From NCBI GenBank assembly GCA_910587365.1, contig CAJUKJ010000006.1, positions 85,845 through 109,779 of the forward strand: 23,935 bases of DNA, given 5' to 3'. Under the pieces are notes generated by a model. The model did not search any database and was not told where the DNA came from. It saw nothing but the letters and a program-made list of their open reading frames with translations. The translations under genes were made by a program, and so were the position numbers. The stretch's first letter is position 1. Every line of letters starts with the position of its first letter. Of this stretch, positions 7,928-15,256 are shown one piece after another. Origin of the DNA: an uncultured Christensenellaceae bacterium. Its GTDB lineage: Bacteria; Bacillota; Clostridia; Christensenellales; Borkfalkiaceae.

Positions 7928-8938
7928 TCAAACCTTTTCTAAAAGTAACGTTGCGTTTTCGGGTGTTATGCCCTTTTCGCCGCGTTCTATTGCGTGCGCC
8001 AGATTAATTACGGCATCGTTTATGGGGGTTGCAACGTCGAATTTTTTGCCCAGACGCTGTATTACGCCGTTAATAAAATCTATATCGCACTTTTTGCCCT
8101 CTTTCAAATCGAAATACATTCCCGACAAAAGCTTTGTATGCCCGCGCATTGCAAGCGGCAACAAAAGCTTTGCCATAAACTTTTTAATGCCGCCCTTACA
8201 CTTATATATGGACACTATATCGTGACCTTGTATAGTACCTATTTCCACGCCGCATTTTTGCGCCACGTCGAAGGCTTCGTTTAAAAGCAGCAGGGCAAGC
8301 TCGCGCGTTTGCTTCTTTTTAGCAACCTCGCCGAAGGTATAGCCCGTAACGCCCGACAGCGGCGAAAATGCGGAGTTTAAAGCCAGCTTTGCCCAGCGCG
8401 CACTGAAAAAGTTTTCCTCGACGTAGACCTTGCCCGCACATTCGAGATATTCCTTGACTACGGGTATCCAGTCGTTTCCGCCGTGCATACTGCCGAGAGC
8501 GAAAGTCATTTTTTCTTTTTGGGAAGTCAGCTCGGCTATACCTTCGCCGACGGTGCTTCCGCCCCAGCCGACGGCACAGCCTAAACAGCGGGCAGACCCG
8601 ACTTCGGCTATAACCGAAGGTTCGGGCAGACCGTTCTGCAACGTGCATATAACCCCGTCGTCCGCCAAAAAGTCGCGCAGCGTACCTAAAATTTTAGGAT
8701 TTTCGCGCTGTTTGGTCATAAGGAAAATAATATCGTATACGCCCGACATCTCGTCGGGGGTAAGCGCGTTTACCCTTACCGTAAAATTCGCGTTGCCGAG
8801 TACGCGTGCGCCATGCTCCTTGATGGCTTCAACGTGACCCGTATTGCGCGTTATTAAATCTATCTGTTTTCCGCTTGCGGCTATATACGCGCCGAGAATG
8901 GTTCCCATTGCGCCCGCACCGTAAATAGCAACTCTCAC
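7928..8938 (-). CDS. Ketopantoate reductase family protein (2-dehydropantoate 2-reductase-like)
   Basis: A 336-residue NADPH-dependent oxidoreductase. Residues 3-12 form the nucleotide-binding GAGAMG motif, and residues about 176-195 (ARWAKLALNSAFSPLSGVTG) match the catalytic Lys/Asn signature of PanE/ApbA enzymes. PanE converts 2-dehydropantoate to pantoate in coenzyme A synthesis. However, there is no panB, panC or panD nearby and the gene is embedded among hydrolases, so another 2-oxo acid substrate is possible; I therefore give no symbol. Start is GTG, overlapping the TGA of the SGNH gene (GTGA), with AGAGG upstream. Confidence 0.85.
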   Translation of the reverse strand: MRVAIYGAGAMGTILGAYIAASGKQIDLITRNTGHVEAIKEHGARVLGNANFTVRVNALTPDEMSGVYDIIFLMTKQRENPKILGTLRDFLADDGVICTLQNGLPEPSVIAEVGSARCLGCAVGWGGSTVGEGIAELTSQKEKMTFALGSMHGGNDWIPVVKEYLECAGKVYVEENFFSARWAKLALNSAFSPLSGVTGYTFGEVAKKKQTRELALLLLNEAFDVAQKCGVEIGTIQGHDIVSIYKCKGGIKKFMAKLLLPLAMRGHTKLLSGMYFDLKEGKKCDIDFINGVIQRLGKKFDVATPINDAVINLAHAIERGEKGITPENATLLLEKV

Positions 8939-10083
8939 TTTTGTATTCCTCTGAATGCCAGCTCGCCCATCGCTTTATACGCCGAGTCCGACGGATGAAG
9001 ATGGTCGCCGCTGTCATATCCTTCTTTAAATGCAAAGACGTTCTCATCTGAACGCAACGCCTTATCAAAATCGATAAACCCGTCCGCTTGCTTGCAGCTA
9101 CGGATCCAACCGTTAATTTGATTTTTCAATTCCTCGCGGAAAGGCGCGTAAGTGCGCCAGCCGTAAATGGGCAAAAGCGTGCCTAAAAAGACTTTAAGTC
9201 CGAACTCTTTCGCAACCGAGATATAATATCCGATACCCGCTTCAAGCTGTTCGGCTGTGGGTAAGTCGGACATCGGTCTGAACGGATTTATTTCCGTGCC
9301 GACGGGGTGTATTATGTCGTTTATGCCCTGTTGGATAATTATAGTATCCGCACCGCTTACCGTGGAAATTTCCCGCTTGAAACGGTTTTTTCCGCAAAGA
9401 CCGTAGCTTTCGTAAGTAATGCACTTGTATTCCCTTAAAACCCGCGTTCCGCTTGCTGCGCGCCTTATGACGGCGGTTTTATTGTAAGGGTCGTCCATAC
9501 ATTCCAAAGCAAAATAGTCGGGCCACGCCTGCGAAGTTATCGAGTCGCCGTAACAGATTACCGAGCGGCTGTTATCGTCCGTCAAAACGTCTATACCCGT
9601 AAGAAAATAAAACGTGTTGGTCGTGCGGGTAGTATCGAGCGGCAAAACCGACTTCAACGTACAATTGCCCAGTGAAAAGAAGCCCTTTGAAAGAGGCCCC
9701 GTAACCACCACGGCAGAACGCATAAGCGTGAAGTCCTTTAAATAGACGCTTACGGAAATACAGCCCCGAGGCTTTACCCTGAAAGAAATTTCGTCTGAAA
9801 AAATTTCTTCCCCCGCGCCGAGCGTTATGCTTTCCTTACCCGAAAAAGTAACCAACGCCGCGTCCTTTAAATTAATCTCCCTGTCTGAAACCGCAGGTGC
9901 TATTGTTACCTGCGAAAGCGTTACAGGCTCGGTACCGCAGAAGTTGGAGAAGTGTAAACGTACAGAATTTCCGCCCAACGCACACTTTACGGGATAACGC
10001 AAAGTTATATCCCGCGCATACGTTTCGGGACGGTGTTCCGCAACCGACGTAGCATTCCCCCATACAGTAACCCATTTTGCCAT
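8935..10083 (-). CDS. SGNH/GDSL-family hydrolase, first gene of a five-gene operon
   Basis: A 382-residue protein. Residues about 1-165 form a beta-rich N-terminal domain; the catalytic SGNH domain follows with block I CYGDSITSQ (nucleophile Ser near 180), block III GINDI (Gly/Asn of the oxyanion hole, near 257) and block V DHLHPSD (Asp and His of the triad, near 362). This two-part layout is seen in acetylxylan/carbohydrate esterases and in rhamnogalacturonan acetylesterase-like proteins, so deacylation of a glycan is a reasonable guess. No signal peptide is seen, which suggests a cytoplasmic substrate. Its promoter places the -10 exactly six bases before the ATG and there is no SD, predicting a leaderless transcript. 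Confidence 0.85.
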   Translation of the reverse strand: MAKWVTVWGNATSVAEHRPETYARDITLRYPVKCALGGNSVRLHFSNFCGTEPVTLSQVTIAPAVSDREINLKDAALVTFSGKESITLGAGEEIFSDEISFRVKPRGCISVSVYLKDFTLMRSAVVVTGPLSKGFFSLGNCTLKSVLPLDTTRTTNTFYFLTGIDVLTDDNSRSVICYGDSITSQAWPDYFALECMDDPYNKTAVIRRAASGTRVLREYKCITYESYGLCGKNRFKREISTVSGADTIIIQQGINDIIHPVGTEINPFRPMSDLPTAEQLEAGIGYYISVAKEFGLKVFLGTLLPIYGWRTYAPFREELKNQINGWIRSCKQADGFIDFDKALRSDENVFAFKEGYDSGDHLHPSDSAYKAMGELAFRGIQK

Positions 10084-10089
10084 ATAATT

Positions 10090-10118
10090 ATTTTATCACA
10101 TTAATTTATAATTTGCAA
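10090..10118 (-). promoter_or_regulatory. Promoter of the SGNH-led operon, predicted leaderless
   Basis: TTGCAA (10113-10118), a 17-bp spacer and TAAAAT (10090-10095), then six bases AATTAT, then the ATG at 10083-10081. With the usual -7 placement of the last -10 base, +1 is the A of the ATG. The -35 directly abuts the T-tract of the terminator of the upstream DUF378 gene. Confidence 0.75.
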
Positions 10119-10125
10119 AAAAACA

Positions 10126-10150
10126 GCGGACTTTTTTGAAAAAAGTCCGC
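10126..10150 (-). terminator. Intrinsic terminator after the DUF378 gene
   Basis: Near-perfect inverted repeat (GCGGACTTTTTT at 10126-10137, AAAAAAGTCCGC at 10139-10150) followed on the minus strand by TGTTTTTTTTGCAA. It ends transcription from the surface protein / DUF378 region before the SGNH operon promoter. Confidence 0.88.
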
Positions 10151-10165
10151 CGTTTTTATTAATTT

Positions 10166-10408
10166 TTATACGTTTTCCTGTGCTTTTTTGTCTTTCATCG
10201 CAAGGCGTAAACCGCTACCCGAAATAATCGGCGAAATTATAAGCCATATTGCGGCAAGGGTAATAAGCACGTAAACAATTATAGAACCTACCGTTCTGGG
10301 ACCCTGGAACACCCAGCTTACAAAGTTGAAATCGAACATACCGAAAAGCCCCCAGTTAAGCGCGCCGATAAGTACCAGCACGTAACAAATGATGTTTGCG
10401 ATTACCAT
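10166..10408 (-). CDS. DUF378 family small membrane protein (YuzA-like)
   Basis: An 80-residue integral membrane protein with two hydrophobic segments (about 4-22 and 40-62). The segment VLIGALNWGLFGMFDFNFV is the hallmark of the DUF378 family, whose function is unknown. An in-frame ATG ten codons further upstream (10438) exists, but the ATG at 10408 is preceded by AAGGAG at good distance and gives the normal family N-terminus. It lies 66 bases after the 902-residue surface protein gene and may be co-transcribed with it. Confidence 0.88.
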   Translation of the reverse strand: MVIANIICYVLVLIGALNWGLFGMFDFNFVSWVFQGPRTVGSIIVYVLITLAAIWLIISPIISGSGLRLAMKDKKAQENV

Positions 10409-10474
10409 AAAAATCTCCTTAAAAATTATTGTCGGCAATCGTTTAATTTTTATACGGGAAAACCTTTTTGCGTT

Positions 10475-13183
10475 TTACTTTACGACTATGATATTATCCC
10501 TGCCTCCGCCTTCGATATAATCGTCGCCGTTATTATTATCGTCGTCGTCTTCAATAACCTCTTCTTTTCCGCGGCGTTTGATTATAACCATAGTCAGTAT
10601 AAACATTATTACGTCCAAAGCCAGTGCCGCAAGACATACGAACAGCAACCAGTCGAACTTGCCGTTACAGCCCGTCGTTTTATGTACGTGATAGACAAAA
10701 GTATACGTCTTGTCTTTGAGATATTCAATCATATCGTCGCCGTTTGCGAACCTGTCTTTAAACTCTTGCTCCTTGTCGGGCTTTACCGTAGCAACCGCAG
10801 TATATTCCCCGCCGTCAACAAATTCGTCAGGCGTTACCTCGTTCCCGTCCTTGTCGTAATATTTATAGTCCAGATACTCGTCAAGGTCAATATCGTTGCC
10901 GTTTTCGTCCTTTCCCGTCAATTTGCCGTCTTCGCCCATATCAACGCTTATGACAGGCTTTTTCGGGTCACTTGGATTACTTGGGTCGGACGGGTCGCCC
11001 GGATTACCCGGATTGCTCGGGTCGGACGGGTCGCCCGGATTACCCGGATTGCTCGGGTCAGACGGGTCGCCCGGATTACCCGGATTGCTCGGGTCGGACG
11101 GGTCAACGGGTTTGGGGATAGTTACGCTTTCGGTATAAGTTTTACCGTCCGAAGTTACCGTAACCGTCTTTACGGTGTTACCGTCGGCGTCCGACGTATC
11201 GTTTACTTGTATATCGTCTGCCGCAATCTCCTTTTCGTCGCCGCAGACCGTACAGACAAGCTTTGCCGTAACCGAAGAATAGTCCGCCGCCCAATTGCAG
11301 ACAAGCTTATAATCGTGACCGAGCGCGGGCGTGTAGTCGCCGTTGTAGGTGTCGCCGCAGTCGGTACAGGTATAAACCGTGTAACCCCTGTCCGTACATG
11401 TGGGCGGCACAACCGTGCCTGCGACGTAATTATGCCCCAATGCGGGGGTATAGTCGTCATTGTAGGTGTCGCCGCAGACCGTGCAGGTATAGGTTGTGTA
11501 ACCCGCATTTTCCGTCGTAGGCGGGGTTACTACCGAGGTATAACTATGCCCCTTTGCGGGTATTTCAGCCTGCGGGGTTATTACGTCGCCGCAAACCGAA
11601 CAGTGTGTTCCCGCAGTTTTACCCGTAGAAGTACAGGTGGGCGGAACTTCGGGGTCGGCAACGGGCGTATGCCCTGTGGGCGGTATATCCGTCGGTTTGG
11701 TAGTTACCGTATTGCAGACCGAGCAGTGCTTACCCTCCGTTTTGCCCGCAGTCGTACACGTCGGCGGAATTTGCGGGTCGATTACTTCCGTATGCGGAGT
11801 TTTGGGAATAACCGTCTGCGGCACAACGACCGTTCCGCACACCGAACAGTGCGTTCCGTCGGTTTTCCCCTCTGCCGAACACGTTGCGGGGAAGCCTGCG
11901 TCCGTAACCTCCGTATGCGGGGTTTTGGGCGTAGCGGTCTGCGGGGTAATTACTGCATTGCACACAGAGCAGTGCGAACCCGCCGTCTTACCCTCGCTTG
12001 TACAGGTTGCCGCGACCGCGGGGTCGTTTACCTCCGTATGCGGTTTAGCGGGAATAATCAGACTGTCGTAGCTGACCTGTTTTTTGTTTGCGTCAAAATA
12101 TAAATTGCACGCCGAACACTGATAGTGTGCTTCAAGCCCCGTATGCGAACAATCCGCCGCCTCCTGACGGGGAACCAACGTGCCGTAATTATGAATATGC
12201 GCGTTAGCGTCGTTAAAAAAATAATTGTTAACCAAATCGCTTGTAGCTTGGCTTGAATTATTTGTTCCTATAAAAGCACCGGCATTGTAATTTTGATATG
12301 CTCCGGTCGTAATACCAATATACGCACCGTCTTTTAAGCCTTCGCTTCCGATTGTAATTGGCGTGCGCGTATAAACGTCACACACTGTTGACCCGCTTGC
12401 TTTCGTATTATCATATATTTTAACATTTCCGGATATTGTAACACTACCAAAACAGTAGACACCGCCGGCACAATTAATGGTACCGGAACAACAGTTATCG
12501 CTGATTTCCCCGCCGTAAATATTGAAATACTGTCTATTACTCACATACACTCCGCCGCAATTTGTACCCATATTACCGCAAATTTTACCGTCGTACATGT
12601 TAAACGTGCCACCACTGTTATAAACTGCCCCGGCTTGTGCCGCAATAAGATTTCCGCCGTACATATTGAACGTACCGCCGGCATTTTGTACTACGTTTGC
12701 ACCGCCGGTTTCATTACAAGAAATAACTCCGCCTGTAAGGTAGTCCGTACCCGAACCCAATACGTAAATGTGGTTACTGTTTTTTGTGTAGTAATGTTTA
12801 TGATTGTCATCGTTTCCGCAATCGTACAAGTTAAGCGTTCTGCCGGAATTTATTGTTATTACTTTTCCGCTTGCAGAGCTTTTAAGTACGTAGCCGTTAA
12901 GGCAGATATTTACAGTACCGTTAACAGTAATAGGCGACGTTAACGTAAGGTCGCCTGCAAGGTAATAAGTTCCGCTATTCAGCGTACCGCCTGCCGTCAA
13001 CTGCGTTGTATGATACGGACAGGCGTCCGCGTGCGCCGTATTGCGGACTTCGCTTTTGTCGTTTAAAAAGGCGCAAAAGCCAAGACATACCGCACAGAAT
13101 AAGAAAATTATCAGTAAAACCGACAACCCCCTATGCCGTCCGTAACTGCGGGCGGAAGATTGGTTTTTATTAAATTTTAACAT
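10475..13183 (-). CDS. Large membrane-anchored surface protein with Cys-rich repeats and Pro/Gly/Asp stalk
   Basis: A 902-residue exported protein. Residues about 19-42 form a long signal peptide/anchor. Residues about 55-335 are a parallel-beta-helix-like region rich in Gly/Asn with repeated GGTFNMYGG and GGEISDN motifs. Residues about 345-650 contain at least six ~44-residue Cys/His repeats of the type HTEV.D...ATC...GKT.G.HCSVC, the same repeat as in the BspA-like lipoprotein. Residues about 690-740 form a (PSNPGNPGDPSD)n stalk. After an acidic domain, a C-terminal membrane segment (about 848-870) is followed by KRRGKEE and an acidic Asp/Asn tail. There is no LPXTG motif, so anchoring is by the transmembrane helix. 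The ATG has GGAGG upstream. Expression is probably repressed by the divergent XRE protein. Likely adhesin or envelope structural role; unproven. Confidence 0.85.
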   Translation of the reverse strand: MLKFNKNQSSARSYGRHRGLSVLLIIFLFCAVCLGFCAFLNDKSEVRNTAHADACPYHTTQLTAGGTLNSGTYYLAGDLTLTSPITVNGTVNICLNGYVLKSSASGKVITINSGRTLNLYDCGNDDNHKHYYTKNSNHIYVLGSGTDYLTGGVISCNETGGANVVQNAGGTFNMYGGNLIAAQAGAVYNSGGTFNMYDGKICGNMGTNCGGVYVSNRQYFNIYGGEISDNCCSGTINCAGGVYCFGSVTISGNVKIYDNTKASGSTVCDVYTRTPITIGSEGLKDGAYIGITTGAYQNYNAGAFIGTNNSSQATSDLVNNYFFNDANAHIHNYGTLVPRQEAADCSHTGLEAHYQCSACNLYFDANKKQVSYDSLIIPAKPHTEVNDPAVAATCTSEGKTAGSHCSVCNAVITPQTATPKTPHTEVTDAGFPATCSAEGKTDGTHCSVCGTVVVPQTVIPKTPHTEVIDPQIPPTCTTAGKTEGKHCSVCNTVTTKPTDIPPTGHTPVADPEVPPTCTSTGKTAGTHCSVCGDVITPQAEIPAKGHSYTSVVTPPTTENAGYTTYTCTVCGDTYNDDYTPALGHNYVAGTVVPPTCTDRGYTVYTCTDCGDTYNGDYTPALGHDYKLVCNWAADYSSVTAKLVCTVCGDEKEIAADDIQVNDTSDADGNTVKTVTVTSDGKTYTESVTIPKPVDPSDPSNPGNPGDPSDPSNPGNPGDPSDPSNPGNPGDPSDPSNPSDPKKPVISVDMGEDGKLTGKDENGNDIDLDEYLDYKYYDKDGNEVTPDEFVDGGEYTAVATVKPDKEQEFKDRFANGDDMIEYLKDKTYTFVYHVHKTTGCNGKFDWLLFVCLAALALDVIMFILTMVIIKRRGKEEVIEDDDDNNNGDDYIEGGGRDNIIVVK
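10983..11104 (-). repeat. In-frame 36-bp tandem repeat encoding the stalk
   Basis: Three full copies (10983-11018, 11019-11054, 11055-11090) and a 14-bp partial copy of a 36-bp unit encoding the 12-residue PSNPGNPGDPSD motif. Copies differ by a single base (position 11060). Because the unit is a multiple of three, slippage would change stalk length without frameshift. Confidence 0.93.
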
Positions 13184-13240
13184 TGATGTATTCCTCCACC
13201 GTTAAATAAAAAATAAAAGCGTCCTGTTTAGGACACCCTT

Positions 13241-13269
13241 ATTATATAAGAAGAAATCTTCTTAGTCAA
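13241..13269 (-). promoter_or_regulatory. Promoter of the 902-residue surface protein gene
   Basis: Near-consensus sigma-A promoter on the minus strand: TTGACT (13264-13269), exactly 17 bp, TATAAT (13241-13246). The whole spacer is a palindromic operator (13247-13264). The leader of ~50 nt holds a small hairpin (13221-13234) and a GGAGG SD. Confidence 0.85.
13247..13264. promoter_or_regulatory. Operator 1, palindrome in the surface-gene promoter spacer
   Basis: Perfect 7-bp dyad TAAGAAG-N4-CTTCTTA lying precisely between -35 and -10 of the surface protein promoter. A near-identical site is 29 bp away. Likely bound by the XRE protein encoded just downstream (13303-13503), giving steric repression. 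Confidence 0.75.
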
Positions 13270-13275
13270 GAAATT

Positions 13276-13293
13276 TAAGAAGTTTTCTTCTAA
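13276..13293. promoter_or_regulatory. Operator 2, palindrome overlapping the XRE gene -10
   Basis: TAAGAAG-N4-CTTCTAA, one arm differing from operator 1 only near its end. It runs into the TAAAAT -10 (13291-13296) of the XRE gene, which fits autorepression. Centre-to-centre spacing to operator 1 is 29 bp, close to three helical turns. Confidence 0.7.
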
Positions 13294-13296
13294 AAT
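13291..13296 (+). promoter_or_regulatory. -10 element of the XRE gene, predicted leaderless
   Basis: TAAAAT followed by six bases (ACTATT) and the ATG at 13303. No SD precedes the ATG. No convincing -35 is seen at 17 bp (AAGAAA), so the promoter is weak or needs another arrangement. Confidence 0.5.
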
Positions 13297-13302
13297 ACTA
13301 TT

Positions 13303-13503
13303 ATGATAGGTAAAAGAATATATGAATTAAGAAATGAAAGCAAGCTTTCGCAATTGACGTTGGCAAAGGCAATAGGCGTCAGCCAGAAGGCAATTGATTA
13401 TTGGGAAAGGGGCGTAAACGAACCAAAAGCAAGCTATATAGTATTGCTTGCAGACTTTTTTAACGTTTCCGCCGACTATCTTTTAGGTAGAACGGACTTA
13501 TAG
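13303..13503 (+). CDS. Small XRE-family helix-turn-helix repressor
   Basis: A 66-residue protein that is almost entirely an HTH_3 (Cro/cI type) domain: residues 4-60 contain LRNESKLSQLTLAKAIGVSQ, the recognition-helix region AIDYWERGVNEP and the helix SYIVLLADFFNVSADYLLGR. It binds DNA, presumably as a dimer, and the two flanking palindromes are the obvious targets, so it probably controls itself and the divergent surface protein gene. It converges on hpt with a single base between the two stop codons and no terminator. Confidence 0.88.
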   Translation: MIGKRIYELRNESKLSQLTLAKAIGVSQKAIDYWERGVNEPKASYIVLLADFFNVSADYLLGRTDL

Positions 13504-13504
13504 G

Positions 13505-14044
13505 CTACTTTTCGTAAACGCTGCGCTTTAATATGCCTATGTACGGAAGCGAGCGGTACATTTCGTTATAGTCGAGTCCGTAACCTATTACGAACTCGTT
13601 TTCGATATCGAAGCAGTTATAGTCGGGTTCTATATCGTATTCGCGCCTGCCCTCTTTGTTTAAAAGGGTTACAATCATTACAGATGACGCGCCGCGCTCT
13701 AATAAAAGTGCTTTAAGGTTGGCAAGCGTGAAACCGCTGTCGATAATATCCTCTACGATAATTACGTCCCTGCCTTTTACGTCCTTGTCCAAGTCTTTTT
13801 TTATGTTCAGCTTGCCCGACGAAACCGCACCCGAGCCATACGACGACACTGCCATAAAGTCAAGCTCGACGGGTACGGTTAAATGGCGGATAAAGTCGGA
13901 ATAGAAAATAATGCTGCCCTTTAAAATTCCCACAACCAAGGGAAACTTACCCTCGTATACTTTGTCTACCTGCATTGCAATTTCCTTTACCCTTGCGCGG
14001 AGCTGTTCTTCCGAAAGCATTATGCGTTCACAGTCTTTGTGCAT
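13505..14044 (-). CDS. hpt: Hypoxanthine phosphoribosyltransferase
   Basis: A 179-residue purine salvage enzyme converting hypoxanthine (and usually guanine) plus PRPP to IMP (GMP). The PRPP-binding motif VIIVEDIIDSGFT is at residues 94-106; GILKGSIIFYSD (39-50) and the flexible-loop segment AVSSYGSGAVSSG (65-77) are also typical. Full length for the family. It has its own strong SD (AAGGAG) and lies 30 bases after the beta-propeller-like gene as the last member of the tilS cluster; the tilS-hpt pairing is conserved in Bacillota. Confidence 0.96.
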   Translation of the reverse strand: MHKDCERIMLSEEQLRARVKEIAMQVDKVYEGKFPLVVGILKGSIIFYSDFIRHLTVPVELDFMAVSSYGSGAVSSGKLNIKKDLDKDVKGRDVIIVEDIIDSGFTLANLKALLLERGASSVMIVTLLNKEGRREYDIEPDYNCFDIENEFVIGYGLDYNEMYRSLPYIGILKRSVYEK

Positions 14045-14074
14045 AAAATTCTCCTTAGTATTTAGTATTATATT

Positions 14075-15253
14075 TTACAAATCGAATAAGTCCGATTTTT
14101 TAACCGATAAATGTCTGCCCGCAACTTTAAGGCAATTGCCCGTATCGCAAAGCTTTTTGCTCTTCCCGTCAGAAACCGCAAAAATATGTTTGCCGTTAGT
14201 GACAATAAACGTGCCGTCGGAAAGAATATCGTAGTCGGCGACGCCGCTTTTTATTACGTTGCCGCTTGCGATTTCGACCACCTGCCAGGAAAGGGGAACA
14301 AAACCGTAATCGCCCTTGCTTTTGCGGGCGTTCTTTTTCATCTCTTTTTCAACGTTTATAAGATTGCCCTTTACGTATTCCTTGCGGCTGTCGTATTCTC
14401 TGCCCTTTGCGGGATTACTTCCGCCGGAAGCAAGGCTTTTGCCCGTAAACGCCGTTACGAAAACGTTTATAAAATTGGCTATCGCCTGAATTATGCGGAA
14501 AGGTATAAGTATGATTTCGATAACGGGGTTAGGCTTCTTTTCCTTGGCGGGAATTCTAAGCGCGTACAGCTTTCCGCCGAACACCTCGGGCTTATAATAA
14601 TGGTACTTGTCCGAAACGGCTACTTCCTCTATATCGCACCGAGAAATATCGAGCTTGCAAACCGTCGAATTTGAATAACCCGCAAACGAGCCGTTCATAT
14701 CCCTGCCTACGCCGCGCGAACTAAAATAAATTACGTTGCCGTTTTCGGGAGAAATAAACGCGTCGCTGTCGAGCGTGTCGCCATCGGTTACAGTCTTGTA
14801 ATCTCCGCTCGTTAAATCGAACAGCGCGATATCCGAATTGTAAAAATTGCGCCTAAGCTCGGTTGCGAGCATATCCGAGCCGCTGTCCAGACATCCGCCC
14901 GAAAATTCGTAGTCGAGCGAGTTTATAACGTGAACCTCTTCCGCCTTTTCGTCGCCGAGGCGCATTTTATATATGCCCGATGTGCCGTTTACGGTAAAGG
15001 AATACGCAGCCTCGCCGTCGTTGCCTGTAAAATATACGCCGTTTATCGCGCTTTTAAAGTCGTCTTCCGAACTTACGCGCTGTACGTCGCCGCGGAACTG
15101 CGCGCCTTCGCCGCTTTGCTTCCAGCTCTTTGCGCGCTCAACGTTGATTGCGGCGGTTTTGTAATTGCTTATAAATTTGCTTTGTTGCCTTGTTATCTTA
15201 CCGTCGTCGTACAGGCAAACCTCTTCGCCGTCGGCAAACAAAAACTTATCCAT
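14075..15253 (-). CDS. Unknown protein, beta-propeller-like repeats
   Basis: A 392-residue protein without signal peptide. The pattern of short beta-strand blocks with Asp/Gly turns (NGVYFTGNDGEAAYSF, ENGNVIYFSSRGVGRD, DGTFIVTNGKHIFAVSDG) suggests a WD40/TolB-like or DUF5050-like propeller, but I do not recognise a specific family. Residues about 245-270 (IEIILIPFRIIQAIANFI) are hydrophobic and may form a membrane-associated helix inserted in the propeller. It starts three bases after the stop of the upstream gene and has no clear SD, implying translational coupling. Located between tilS and hpt in the same operon; role unknown. Confidence 0.72.
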   Translation of the reverse strand: MDKFLFADGEEVCLYDDGKITRQQSKFISNYKTAAINVERAKSWKQSGEGAQFRGDVQRVSSEDDFKSAINGVYFTGNDGEAAYSFTVNGTSGIYKMRLGDEKAEEVHVINSLDYEFSGGCLDSGSDMLATELRRNFYNSDIALFDLTSGDYKTVTDGDTLDSDAFISPENGNVIYFSSRGVGRDMNGSFAGYSNSTVCKLDISRCDIEEVAVSDKYHYYKPEVFGGKLYALRIPAKEKKPNPVIEIILIPFRIIQAIANFINVFVTAFTGKSLASGGSNPAKGREYDSRKEYVKGNLINVEKEMKKNARKSKGDYGFVPLSWQVVEIASGNVIKSGVADYDILSDGTFIVTNGKHIFAVSDGKSKKLCDTGNCLKVAGRHLSVKKSDLFDL

Positions 15254-15256
15254 ATC

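Noticed and set aside
10983..11104. CRISPR-like repeat array
   Set aside because: Units are contiguous, without spacers, in frame within a coding sequence; no cas genes nearby.
10682..12103. Long plus-strand open frame (473 codons) opposite the surface protein
   Set aside because: Lies entirely antisense to the 902-residue protein whose signal peptide, repeats and membrane anchor are clear; the long frame is explained by repeat-driven codon bias, and its translation is low-complexity Arg/Val-rich.
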